Of a stretch of 64,000 bases of DNA, positions 8,988 through 20,285 are shown one piece after another. Positions within the stretch are counted from its first letter, which is position 1; each line of letters begins with the position of its first letter. The DNA comes from Xiphydria camelus (Eukaryota > Arthropoda > Insecta > Hymenoptera > Xiphydriidae). The stretch is from assembly GCA_963678675.1 (NCBI GenBank), contig OY783197.1:19073444-19137443 (forward strand), written 5' to 3'. Below the pieces are notes generated by a model, which was not told the DNA's origin, did no database searches, and saw nothing but the letters and a program-made list of their open reading frames with translations. The translations under genes and the position numbers were made by a program.

Positions 8988-10112
8988 TAATGGATAAGGA
9001 GATGAGCTGCAGTGATTTCCGGCGGTGATGTGTTTCACGCGCACGATGAAATGTATTTCTCAAACTCTTCTTAAACCCCATTAAAAATTTCGAAAATGAT
9101 ATTTGGAAAACATTCTGAGGCACTTCGAAGCATAACAGTACAACATTGCAATGGAAATTATCTATCGATGCTGTGTATATCTACACATCGAACAGCCAAA
9201 CGTCTGAAGCCCCCCCCTCCCCCCCCCCCCCCCACCGACACTCGCTCAACCGGAAACGAACAGCGCGCGCGCGAAGTGCGAGGATCTCCGCTTTCCGAGA
9301 TCTTTTATTGCTCGCTCACCATATAACCGGAAATAAATCGCGGCCACGATCGTTTATACACACACGTCCGTATGCAACCGTACCGTTCCACGCATACGTA
9401 TCGGTCGATTTATTCTCGATTATGCCGAATAAAATACGACCCGCAAAGCGAACGTCTCAAAAGTTAAACGCGCGCGCGCGAAGGGGATGTTATTCTGTTC
9501 CCAGCGATTTCGCCGTTTCCTGCTGCAACGCCGCCGGTTACACCTATACCGCATGCCCACATTTTGATCCACGTATATTGAAATACATACAGCTTTAACG
9601 ACGCTTCTTTGTTTGAAAAAAAAAAAAAAAAAAAAAACCCGTTCAATCCGACTCGCATCCAGTATCAACTCGCCCCAATAAACGCATCTTCTCTTTCTTC
9701 TCCTTTCCACAGGATCAGACCGATCCACTCGCGCGAGACTAAACAATCGCGCGAGACGACGATTCCGATCGGTGGTGGCATTTCGTCAGCGACAAAGTGG
9801 AGCGTCGCCGAGTGACGAGCGTGTCTAGCGGAAGTGCTCGATTTAGCGGTACGACGACGCGCGGCACTGTGTCAGTGTCACAGGCCCCGGGCGCGAGGAA
9901 TAACAAACGAAACCTGTAGCCGGGAGGACGGACGGGATGAGGGAACGAGCGGTATCGCGTTACGCGAGGATACGAGTGTACAGGTGATTAAAGAATTCGC
10001 GCAATTCGATTCCACGACGCTACAGTGCTGTCTCCCTAACTTTTCGTGCTCGGGGTTTACAGAATGCTCCGGCTAAAGGAGATTTATAGAATGTGACCTC
10101 TTATAGAGTCTA
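8988..10112. other. Unassigned CpG-rich DNA with homopolymers
   Basis: It contains a C-run at about 9210-9233 (one T interruption), an A-run at 9616-9637 and a (CG)n patch near 9470. No gene is recognised. Confidence 0.5.
9616..9637. repeat. Poly-A tract
   Basis: A run of 22 A in unique DNA with no recognised retroposon body upstream. Confidence 0.85.
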
Positions 10113-10357
10113 CACTGTAAAAAATTGGTATTTTTTAAATATATTTTCGAAATATTTTTAATATATTTTTATAGAAAATTTCGTTCCAATGTGTGGTTAT
10201 GAAAATTAATGTACTCTATAATTATGAAAATTAATATATTTCCTTATGAAATTTCCCTTATAAATTTCACAAGAGAGCATGTTAATTTTCATAATCACGT
10301 ATCGTATAAAAGCTTTATATATAACTGTATTAAACTTAATGCAAATTCTTTTTAGTG
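10113..10357. mobile_element. Small AT-rich element O1 (CACTGTAAAAAA end)
   Basis: It starts CACTGTAAAAAATTGG after TA and ends near TTTTTAGTG. The interior TTATGAAAATTAAT, TTTCCTTATGAAATTTC and ATAATCACGTATCG reappears inverted in the copy at 58859-59060. Confidence 0.65.
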
Positions 10358-11402
10358 TTAGAATATTTTACAGAATAGCGCCATTAAACTAGCGCGCATC
10401 TTGTATTTCGTTTAACGTTACATCATTCCTACAACAACAACCGAGAAAAACGAAAGAAAGGAAGACAACGAAGCGTCATTTTATCGAGCCCGATAAATCC
10501 CAATCGCCTCGTTAACCCTCGCCTTTCCGCACCTACAGCGGCGCTCCTCGAGCGAAGCCCCTCCGCATAAATCGGGTCTCGCGGGCGACGACGAGAGCGA
10601 GGAAACGACTGTACGCGATTGGGTAATCGGTGCGAAACGTCGCCCGGAGATACGAGAGAGGGAGTTGTTTCGCAGATCCAACGCTTTTTCGCGGCATCGA
10701 CGAGAATTGCGCAACGAATGCGTCCTGCGAACGGCGGAGCGAGATGTTTATCGGGGGGAACCCCCGGCCCGTTCTCTTTCTCTCTCTCTCTCTCCTCTCC
10801 TGTTGCTGCCAAACAGCGCGCGTTCTACCAGCGAAGCGACCGTGGCATAAAATATGTGTCCGCTCGACGCGAGGCGTGCAACGCGCACCCGTAGCTTCGC
10901 TCGCGCGCGATTCGCTCTCTGACATGTGTGCAGCTGTATTCCCGTAGACGATACGCGTGATAAAACGACCGAGAGATAGGCCAGGACGATAAAACTTTAT
11001 GAATCATTATGCCACCGTGCCGATCGCGCTCGGCGGCGGCGGTGGTAGTTAGACTCGCGCGGGTATTTACGTAACGGGGTCTTTTGCGTGGCGCGTCGCT
11101 TGGCCGAGAAAGGGAAAGCGACGGAGGAGAGGGCCGCCCAGCGGAGAAAGGACGAAGGCTGGTAGTGGAGTAACCGGGTAAACGGCTAGGCGGACGCGTG
11201 CGGAGATGCCAAGGGAGATCATCGATCGGGGCGATTGATGGCCGGCGCGCAATGCGGTCGGACGACGCGTATATCTGTAGGTATCGTGTGAAGAGCTCTG
11301 TATACGCTTGTAGCCATAAATCTACGTAGGTGTGTGTAGGTACGCGCGGGCGTTTGCGTTCGAGATTAAATAGGTGTAGATTTAAGTGCACGTATACTAT
11401 TT
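10358..11402. other. Unassigned CpG-rich DNA with CT microsatellite
   Basis: Very CpG-rich, with a (CT)n tract near 10775-10798. Long overlapping frames occur on both strands, as expected where stop codons are rare. None has a recognisable domain. Confidence 0.5.
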
Positions 11403-11846
11403 CAAATTAGAGGTGCGCCAAAAGTAACTAGGTGAACTGTTGGTACTTTTAGGACGTCGAATTGTTAATGGCAAACTTATACCCTGCCGGAAAAATTCGA
11501 TATAATTTATATACAGTCCATATGTGAATTTGGTCCTATATAGATTATATGTGATTCCTATATAAACCATGTGTGTACGGACTATATAATGATCATACAA
11601 TTATTATAAAAAATCAGAAAATCCATATATATAGTCCAGGTATAGTTTATATACAAATCATATATAATCTATATAGGATCAAATCCATATATGGAGTATA
11701 TACAAACTATATAGAACTTTTCCAAGTGGGTACTGTCATTAACAGTGAGATATTCTTCATTAGTAGTAACAGTTATTATTACCGGCTATCAACTATCAGA
11801 AACGAATATAAAGTTGTGTAGTTAGTTTTGGCACACCTCTAATTTG
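11403..11846. mobile_element. TIR element K1 interrupted by a family A copy
   Basis: Ends AAATTAGAGGTGCGCCAAAA and TTTTGGCACACCTCTAATTT are inverted copies. The family A element at 11482-11730 lies inside. The superfamily is not assigned; the GAGGTG start is reminiscent of hAT ends, but no 8-bp duplication is seen. Confidence 0.65.
11482..11730. mobile_element. Family A palindromic element A1 (nested in K1)
   Basis: Degenerate ends CCCTGCCGGAAAAATTC and ATAGAACTTTTCCAAGTGGG enclose the family A core of repeated TATATAATC/CATATATGG motifs. Confidence 0.75.
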
Positions 11847-11856
11847 GATTAGTCTA

Positions 11857-12061
11857 GACGGAGAGAAGGATATAATAATCACTGTTGCGTTCGTTGCTTT
11901 GCTGTACTCGTATGACAATAATTGACACGCGTTTAGTGAACTACACTCTATTGTATGCCAATTGTTGTCATATAGTTGAGCAATGAATGCATACTTTCCC
12001 CAAAAAGTCAAGCCTATTATCTAGTATACATTATCCAGCATAGCAGTGATCATTATATTCC
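11857..12061. mobile_element. Small element J1
   Basis: It starts GACGGAGAGAAGGATATAAT after TA. It shares the core ATACTTTCCCCAAAA and the GTCAA...TATTATCTAGTATA block with the copy at 23108-23312. The right end is eroded. Confidence 0.7.
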
Positions 12062-13199
12062 ATAAATGTATTAATTATGAGAAAAAATGTAGAGAGTGCT
12101 TATGATTATTCTTATTCATCAGTTCCTACGCGAATTTTACAGATAATACTTGAATATAGATAGAAATTTTAATGTAATTCCCTGTAGGACCATTAAAATA
12201 ATGCATTTGTGTACAAACCTCTGATAATTTACGAGACAATTGCTCGACGGACAGCAATAATTATCGATATCCATTTCACGATTATAGCTCCTATAAATAA
12301 ACAAATGCATCTTCAATCAGTCTTTTTTGCACCATCAATTCTCCCCGATACATCAACCCGTCACGCTTTATATCACGTACCTCGTCCCGCATAAACATAC
12401 CAGAGGCGTTCGATTATTACGAAACCACGGATACGTTTATTTCGAAAATCAGCGCGAGCATAACACGCGTACACCCATAACTACACACGCCACCGAACAT
12501 GGGAGGTATTACAATTCATTCGAACGCATCGTCGGCCCGATATAATATCGCGCGGAGGATAATTTAAATTCAATGTAGCGAGTACCGCGGCGCTCCACAC
12601 AAGGGTCCCGCACACACGGTAGGTGCATCACACGCGCGGCACAACCGATATACGGATTTAGTATTTATTTATTCAACGCGCATGGATGCCGCGCTGGTAA
12701 CCTCTGCCTCGTTCTTTTTTCCCTCCCTCCTCCTGCCCCTACATATCTCGGCCATCTTGTTCCGTCCCTTTTTCTCTTTCAACGGCGGCTCTTCGCGCCG
12801 CGACGATCCGACGAATCGTCGATTAACGGTCCCCGGTTATAACGAGCTCCACACGCAGCGTGAGATTCTCGTGTCTCTCGCTCGCGCGCGGTCTATTATA
12901 AAGTGATATATTATATCGACCCGCCACACGAGATATACCCGTACCTTATACATATACACGGCGAGAGCGGCTTATAGATTTTTTTAGAGGTGGAACCGCA
13001 TCTAGGAAGTGGACTGAAACTATAATATAGCCTCGAATTTATGTGGTGTAATTCCCTTTAAATCTGATTCTTACTTTAATTCGCCTATGCAGTCCGCGTC
13101 ACACGTGGAAGCAAAACAGATGCAGGTATCGTCGACTTACCTGGAACATATGAAAGGAAAACATTTCATTAGAAATAATAATTAGCGATAATATAGGTA
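12062..13199. other. Unassigned DNA
   Basis: AT-rich, then mixed composition. No gene and no known repeat is recognised. Confidence 0.5.
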
Positions 13200-13303
13200 T
13201 ATTGAGAAACATAATTAGGTTGACATGACGAAACGCATTTAGTCAAATGCGTTTCGTTGTCCTAACAAAAATACTGGTCAGTTGAACCAAGTATTTAGTT
13301 ATT

Positions 13304-13345
<42 letters not shown>

Positions 13346-13484
13346 AGTGTCTAATTATTCGGACCACGTGTTCAGTTATTTCAACCAAAAAGTGGCCAGT
13401 CTGACCAAACAGATGGAGGATCCATATTTCATCAACTAGTTTGGTCATTATCTTGAAGGTTTTGATTAAAATCATTTTTCTGTA
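13200..13484. mobile_element. Family B element B1 with a poly-G insertion
   Basis: It contains the family B blocks TTGAGAAACATAATTAGG, ACGAAACGCATTTAG, ACTGGTCAGTTGAACCAA and GGAGGATCCATATTTCA. The usual GTTATTC repeat region is split by a pure G tract. Confidence 0.75.
13305..13343. repeat. 39-nt poly-G homopolymer
   Basis: Thirty-nine consecutive G inside B1. This is rare in assemblies, and the length may be an assembly estimate. Confidence 0.85.
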
Positions 13485-14356
13485 AGTATCTACAGTGAGA
13501 AAAAAAATTTTTATCAGAAAATGATGAGATCAAAAAAACGTAAAACTCATTTCTAATACGACTGTAGACAGTATATCATTTTATAGACGCGTCTAAAACT
13601 CAAGAAATCTCTTGAACCGCGCGTTACATAATCGAGCATCTCGCGACTATGTTGCGTTCTACCGTGTTTCACGTTCGTTACCTCTTCACCCCTCCTTCCC
13701 GTTTCGTTTTATATAGGTATACACACGTACAGCCATTCGTCGATATTTCGGTCGTTCGCCAGCCGAGAAATCGCTGAGAATTCGAGGAAAGGCGATATCG
13801 CGAGGAGAAGGAGGAGGAGCGGTTTAGTGTTGGCGCGCGGCTATGAACCCACTTGCCGTGCCATCCCGAAGGAGCTCTCCGGCGGCGATCGATGGTTTCG
13901 TGCTTCGCGGATACGCGGCGCATCAATATTATTCTTCGGCGTGGCTCGCGCGCGCGTTGGTGGGTATATAAAGGATCCGAATTACCTATATATCGATGGC
14001 GCGACTTTCCGGGTCGCGGATCGCGATGGGATGGTTAAATTTGATTGTTCGTGGACGACGGGGGGTAAGGAGCTCCGTGAAATTACCCCTCCTCTCCAAA
14101 TCAATATGTACATCATTTTACGCAGATCGTATCGTTTATTCGTAATTGCTCATTATCTTATTTTTTAAATGAAATAACTTAACGCGGATTCGAAATTATC
14201 ATCGGGCATCGCGTCATCCACCTCTGTGAAGATGGCAGCCTATTTAAAAAAATAAATAAAATTTTGTTTAGGATTCTGAGTTTTTTTTTCGAAGAGTTGT
14301 AGGGTTTCTCTGATGAGTTCTAGAAAGAGTTTTGGCGATTGAAGCATAGAAAAAAT
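13485..14356. other. Unassigned DNA with half of a diverged direct repeat
   Basis: A CpG-rich middle (13680-14050). The stretch at 14261-14350 resembles 14640-14725. No gene is recognised. Confidence 0.5.
14261..14350 (+). repeat. Diverged direct repeat, copy 1
   Basis: The pattern TTCTAGAAAGAGTT preceded by a GAGTT(G/C)TAGGGTT block recurs at 14640-14730. Confidence 0.6.
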
Positions 14357-14578
14357 ACTAAGAAAAAAATGGTATATTCAATTAAATCGATGTTTAAGCG
14401 TGGAAGAATGCAGGATTAGTTGTTTCGACTAATAAATTTGGTTATAACGATTAACGGCTATTTGAAGGAAACAGGCTATAGATCATTCAAGTCAATTATT
14501 AGTCAGAATAATTAAATCTGCATTCCCCCACCCGTAATCGCCGATTTAATCTAATCTACTTTATTTTTTTTCTCAGCG
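14357..14578. mobile_element. Family G element G1
   Basis: Starts ACTAAGAAAAAAATGGTAT and ends CTTTATTTTTTTTCTCAG. The interior CATTCCCCCACCCGTAATCG, GGTTATAACGATTAACGGC matches copies at 26682 and 57950. Confidence 0.75.
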
Positions 14579-14639
14579 CACGGTGTCTCGAAATGCCCAC
14601 TTAACGCAGCACCTAATTTACGAAAAAGTCAACGTTTTT

Positions 14640-14730
14640 TTTTGGAGGTTCTCAGCTTATTTCACAGAGTTCTAGGGTTCTTCTGATAGGTTCTAGAAAG
14701 AGTTCTGGTGAATAAAGTGTAAAAAAAACA
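14640..14730 (+). repeat. Diverged direct repeat, copy 2
   Basis: Second copy of the block at 14261-14350. G1 lies between the two. Confidence 0.6.
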
Positions 14731-15360
14731 AGTTTGAAGTTTCAGCGAAACGAAATTTCAATATCGCTGTAAACCGAGGTACATCGTCCATGCAACAATA
14801 TATATAAATACGATTTTGTCCGTCTACAAAAATGTACATCACGCCGTCAGAGAAATCCGCGTGGGAAGGTCACACAGGTATAGGTATGCACGCAACAGTT
14901 CTTGCGGTGCAACCTTGTTACCTCGTGACCATTGCACAATTGTCGTATACCAGCGCGGCACTTACGTACACGTAGATCTCCACGTCTCTATATTTCCTCT
15001 TGTGCCTATATTCTAGATATAATATCTCCGTGCTACGACTGTACGTCGATTCGAGGTACGAGATAGCGTAAAGGTCGCGCGCACGACGAGGCACGTGCCA
15101 AATAAATCCGTTCATCGGAAGCCGGTGCACCGGGTATACGAGTACGCGATCGTAAAATGTCACGAGAATAAGGAATAAATCCTAATTAACGCGCGCAGTT
15201 GAGCGGCTGAAAGGTGAGAGTGTCCGCGGCAAGATGTTATATCGAAGCGCGCCTTGCGATTCGCGTTGTGTGAGGCTCCTATCGAGAAGGGTATTACTTT
15301 ATAGTATAAAGCATAGATCTGTATATTTTTATTAAATAAAGCGTATAATATATAATGCAG
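14731..15360. other. Unassigned DNA
   Basis: Unique DNA, partly CpG-rich. No gene recognised. Confidence 0.5.
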
Positions 15361-15480
15361 ACCGAGAAGAGAATTTATTAATAGTCAATAAATGTAATTT
15401 CGAATACGGCAAAATAAATATTTCGTTAGAAGGAAATATATATTAATTTCATTCAAATGATTGCCTCAAAAGATTTAATT
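15361..15480. mobile_element. Family T fragment T1
   Basis: The block GAATACGGCAAAATAAATAT and its surroundings match copies at 27517-27915 and 56527-56690. A possible right half (GTGCCAAATAAATATCG) lies at 15838-15905, so about 350 bp may be inserted between. Confidence 0.5.
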
Positions 15481-16483
15481 TGATTCTCTCACATGTTTTT
15501 TTATCGTAAATATCGTCAAGTTAGACAACATTATGTACGCCGTAATTTTTTTTTATTTTCAGCTTTATTTGAACTGAAAAACGACATTAAAAAATGCAGC
15601 TACGTCATCGTGTTGTAAGCTTATCTCTCCCGCACTCATTGCTTGGCACAAGCGTCTCTCTTGCATTTTGATGGCGTCGCAACGTTGTAGAGAGAATGCG
15701 ATTGTAATTATGCGAATACTTATTTTTTCGTACATCTTCTTTTTCGTGTGATAATAAATACGCCTACAGATTACAAGAAGATTAGAAGAAGATTGAATTT
15801 GAAGATATGAATATTTTTTCAATGAAAAGACCGAATTGTGCCAAATAAATATCGTAATAGTTAACGAATATTTACATGATTCAATAAAACGTTATTTCGC
15901 CATATTTAAACAAACCTTTATTATTCACAAATAAAGTGTTTTCTCGCTGCATATAAACCACTGATGATGTACTAACGAAAGGTTTTTTTTCATCTGAAAT
16001 CTTTTTAAAAGAAAAAGAATCTAATAAAAAATAACAATCGATACGTTTTACCGCAATTATTTTCACTCGTTAAATCCCTCTTTCCATTTCCCCGCGATTA
16101 TACATACGAACACGCGAGCTCTCCGCAGCCCACATGTTCGTATCCCAGGTAAACAAACGCGTGCATCCATACACACCCAAGCACCACACCGCGCGGTGCT
16201 TATTCGCTCCCGCGCCAACTCCCTCCTTCTCTCTCCCCCTCTCGCGCGGTCGTCGTAATTATTTTCACATTAGCGCAAATCCGCTACCGCCGCGGCCGCG
16301 CCACGAGCGTGCGGTATTCGGCAATGGACTGTACTCGCATCGGGAGATGGAAGAAAAAAATTAGTCGAGCTAACCCATTCCTATAAGTACACGTGACGAA
16401 CTGTATATAGGTACCTATACCAGGGGTGCTTCGATAACAGAAATTGCGAATGAAGAGCCGTCGAGTACTAATAATATTCTATA
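15481..16483. other. Unassigned DNA
   Basis: AT-rich, with the probable distal half of family T at 15838-15905, then CpG-rich DNA from 16100 to 16380. No gene recognised. Confidence 0.45.
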
Positions 16484-16706
16484 CACTGAGAGAAAAATTT
16501 ACTTGATCGAAATAAACGTGCCTTTGGATAGTCCCAAGAGCATATTTATTCGATTTAAATGAATATTGGTTGGACGCAAATATTAGATTATTGAATTAAT
16601 TAGATGTTATTTGAATCAAATCGATATTCATTTAAATCGAATAAATACGCTCTTGGGACTATCCAAAGGCACGTTTATTTCGATCAAGTACATTTTTGTC
16701 TCAGTG
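16484..16706. mobile_element. Family F palindromic element F1, intact
   Basis: Ends CACTGAGAGAAAAATTTAC and ATTTTTGTCTCAGTG, flanked by TA. The two halves (AAACGTGCCTTTGGATAGTC and its inverse) are nearly perfect inverted copies. It is the intact version of the interrupted element at 57866-58363. Confidence 0.85.
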
Positions 16707-16763
16707 TACAGGTCAATGGAAATATCAACTTTCCTAATTTAATTTTTTCGCCAGGAGCAGCGA

Positions 16764-17277
16764 CCCAGGCGAAAGAGTTCTATACACGGAAAAAAAGCCA
16801 GCAATTTTTACCGTTTTATCCAGTAGCGCTGGGACTCCAGCTTGTTCTCAAGAATTTGTACAGAGGAGACATTTTTATTCGCTGTTGTGCTCTCTTAATC
16901 TAAATCGGTGAAAAGTCACTGATGCTCAGTTATTTTTACTGATTCAGATTGAGAGAATAAGCAGTAAGTACATAGAACAGTTTCCTCTGTAAAAATTCTT
17001 AAAAACGAGCTCGAGTCTCAGCGTTACTCGATGGAGTGGTAAAAATTGCTGGCCTTTTTTCCGTGTATATTTTGCATATAATCCATATGTGCAGGTTTTG
17101 GTCATATACAGATTATGTATCATTTCTATACTAACCATATAAGGACTGTCTACACATTTTTGAATGATTGTATCATTCATATATATCCCTCGTGTGATTA
17201 ACATAAAAATCATATATAATTCCTGTGTGACCAAAACCACATATATTATATGGAAAATATATAGAATTCCGCCTGGG
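16764..17277. mobile_element. Family A element A2 with nested element I1
   Basis: Ends CCCAGGCGAAAGAGTTCTAT and TAGAATTCCGCCTGGG. A possible GA duplication flanks it. The family I element is inserted 20 bp from the left end. Confidence 0.85.
16785..17066. mobile_element. Family I palindromic element I1, nested in A2
   Basis: Ends CACGGAAAAAAAGCCAGC and GGCCTTTTTTCCGTG, flanked by TA on both sides. The interior CAGTAGCGCTGGGACTCC is shared with 49385-49602. Confidence 0.85.
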
Positions 17278-18296
17278 GATGGAAAACAGCATCGTTGCAT
17301 AGACTTTCACGAACCGCTACAGCGACGAACATAAACGCAGCGCGCGACGATAGAGTGCTAAAGTGCGAGTGAAAGCACCGGTGTTAATACGTAGCACATG
17401 CGAGCGGAGCAACATACGCGCCCCGCCTGTGCGAGAAGAGGAGACGAAAGGAGGAGAAGGGATGCTTAATGGTCGACGAGCACGCGAAGCTTTCGCCCGT
17501 CGTCGCAGACTGCTGCTGCTAGCGCGCGCGGCGGCGCGGACCGACGGGAGTGGAAAGAATAAACCATTAGTAATTCCGCCGCGCGGCGGGGGAAAGAAGG
17601 AGGGTCGAATCGAACGAAGATAGAAGAGAAAGAGCGAATTAGAGAGAGAGAGAGAGAGAGATTAATAGAGATAGAGTCGGGAGAGTTTCCCATCGCGAGC
17701 CTGCCAAATATTCCCGGCGAATTTGTCACTGTCGCGATCCGATTAGCGCGTCGCGCGCTGAAGCGATCGATCGATCGGAGCGCCGCCGTTGCCGTACGCG
17801 GGAGCGAAACGACCGTCGCGTCGTCCGACGTGTCCCGCTGAAAGCGCGGGTCGAATTATTCGTAGACGACGTGACCCCGCGCGCGCCTTTTGCAACTGTG
17901 GTTGAAGTCTGAATCATTTATGGACCCCGGGAATCGGGCGGCAAAGATGCGAGAGGACGCCGTTCGGGAGGGGGGCGACGACGAGGTGATGGTGTTTCTC
18001 GAAAGTAGGAAATTTCGCCGGAGGGAGTGGGCGCGGTGTGCGCGCGCATGGATAGTCGTATAATTCGTGGAAATATGCCTCGGAGCGGATGCTTTACAGC
18101 CGCGACATATAGGTATAATACGTACGGCGGCGCGCGAGTTTGTATATTTTATGCGGGATTAACAAATCTGAGAGTCGGGGGCGCGCGCTTTGTATTGTAC
18201 ATACGAGGGATGCACGTGTGTCTTATATACGCGCACGTGTTATTTTGCAGAATCGGCCGAGGTATAGGGTATTTTGTTGACGAGACGTCTCTCCCC

Positions 18297-18334
<38 letters not shown>

Positions 18335-18508
18335 AATGTGTGAATGTTCCATTTTCTCGGAATCCAGTGGGATTCGTAGAAAGGGAGCGGGGAAAGGGGT
18401 GCGCGGTATTCGCGCGCGGGGGTGGGGAAAATTCGCTCGAAGGGCGGTCGACGGTACGGAATTACATATTTCGTACTAAATCTGCCTCGGCTGTGCGTTA
18501 CAGCCGCG
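17278..18508. other. Unassigned CpG-rich DNA with two microsatellites
   Basis: (GA)n at about 17640-17660 and (CT)n at about 18302-18331. Overlapping chance frames on both strands, no domain recognised. Confidence 0.5.
18302..18331. repeat. (CT)15 microsatellite
   Basis: An uninterrupted CT tract. Confidence 0.95.
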
Positions 18509-19164
18509 CACTGAGAAAAACAAATTTGCCAACCACAACCTCTCGGGGCGGCCAACTAAATATAAAGTTATATAAACATACGTGTAGTTTGACTAACTAA
18601 AATTTAATTGAGATTACTTGATATTTAGCTGCTTCGAGTAAACGTTTATTCAAATAGGGTAGATCGAGGCGAACCAGATCATAGATCCATATATCTTAAA
18701 TCGTATTGAAAATGAGCATTTCGATCGCTTGTATTATAATACTTCGTGAAATAATACGAACAATTGAAATACTCATTTTTATCGCAATTTAAAAAATACA
18801 GATCTATGATCCGATTCGCCTCGATCTACCCTAACTATATATTTAGTTGGCCGCCCGTTACTTCAAGATTTACTTGAATCGAGCGATTTTTTTCTCAATG
18901 TAGTTAACACTATAGGTACTTCCACTGTTCGTCTGATAAAAACTTAAAAAAACACTCCAACTAGGATTGATTTAATAAAACAGTAAAGTTAAGTTGGTAG
19001 ATGTATTCAAACAAAATGAATTTGATTGGATAAGATGAAAAAAATTTAGTTATTCCAACTATAACAGTCTAACGAGACACAATAATTAGGTTGACGAAAT
19101 TTAACCTTCAACGCAAACAATTTAGTTGGTAATTTGGTTGTAACATCTACATTTCCTCTCAGTG
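18509..19164. mobile_element. Family D element D1 with nested element H1
   Basis: Ends CACTGAGAAAAACAAATTTG and CATTTCCTCTCAGTG. The interior CGGCCAACTAAATATA, CTTCCACTGTTCGTCTG and TTAGTTATTCCAACTATA aligns with D2 at 34468-34928. Confidence 0.8.
18657..18831. mobile_element. Family H palindrome H1 nested in D1
   Basis: Ends GGGTAGATCGAGGCGAACC and GATTCGCCTCGATCTACCC, with TA on each side. Sister copies of D read CAAATAACTAT uninterrupted here, which proves a TA target duplication. Confidence 0.9.
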
Positions 19165-20040
19165 TATTATTATCCTACATCGAGCTGATATAGTGTGCAA
19201 TTATCGAATTCATAGGACGCTTATACATGGCTGTTTATATGTATAACACGTCATTTCGTAGAATCGCCGACGGAAAAGCGTTTCGCTGACGAAACGTCCG
19301 CGGTGTACCTACGGCAAACGCGCGAATCCGCAAACGCTCTCGGTGCTTCGCATATATCTATATCCGGTAGGTATGTGAAGAGGCATACACGCATAGGCGC
19401 GGGGTGTCTTGCCGTGTAACCGCAGCCGCGGCTGCATCGCCCATTCCCGCATATACTACCGTGTTGCTCTCGAATTCATGGATATACCTACGCGCGAAGA
19501 TAGTTATATGCACGCGCGCGCGGACGTGCATCATCCGCGTATATCTCGCGTTGAGAAGGGAGTTGAAACTCTGCGAGCTTGAAATTAACGCCGGAAATTA
19601 ACGCGCGCGAGTGTGGGTATACCCGCGGGTCGAGTTTTTAGTCCTGGGAAGTCCTGGGAAGTCCTTGTAACTCCTATTCATATTGAAGGCCTGAGTTGTC
19701 TTCTAAAGTCCTAGTTATGGTCCTAAGCAGAGCTTCCCAGATTTAAAAAGGACTAATGTAAGACCTAGGAAGGCCTAGTTTGACCTGCGCAGGTCGACTT
19801 TTTCGGTCTGGGAAGTCCTAGTACAAGGACATATACATGTATAATTCTACGGCGTCAATCGTAAAAGAGTAGTGTTTTACGATTCTCCCGTGGGATCGTA
19901 GCTATCCGCAATCCCGTTCCCAATGACCACGATCGACTTGGGGAATTGTTCGGACGGTGGACTGGGAACTGTGGCGATCAGTAGACGCGGGAAAGGCGAG
20001 CAGAATCGAGGGTTTGTTTCTCTTTAGTTCGTCGAATCAA
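19165..20040. other. Unassigned DNA with GTCCTRGGAAG repeats
   Basis: Mixed composition. A cluster of short direct and inverted GTCCTGGGAAGTCCT-like motifs lies at about 19640-19830. No gene. Confidence 0.5.
19640..19830. repeat. Cluster of GTCCTRGGAAGTCCT-like motifs
   Basis: The decamer GGAAGTCCT(A/G) recurs in direct and inverted form (AGTCCTGGGAAG, GACCTAGGAAGG, TCTGGGAAGTCCTAG) over 190 bp. It may be a decayed foldback element. Confidence 0.45.
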
Positions 20041-20285
20041 CCCAGGCGGAAAAGTTCTATAGAATATTTTGTACATGATCCATATGTGGATTTGGTCATA
20101 TATCTATCAATTATATAATATATTATTTTTACATGAACCATATAAGGACTATAGTTGGATTTTTGAATGTTGTACAATCCATATATAGTTCGTATCTGAT
20201 TAATATAAAAATCATTATATAATCCACATATGACCAAATCCACATATGGATTATATACAAAACATATAGAACTTCTCTGCCTGGG
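20041..20285. mobile_element. Family A element A3, uninterrupted
   Basis: Ends CCCAGGCGGAAAAGTTCTAT and AGAACTTCTCTGCCTGGG. This is a good reference copy for the family: 245 bp, imperfect palindrome, no coding capacity. Confidence 0.85.
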
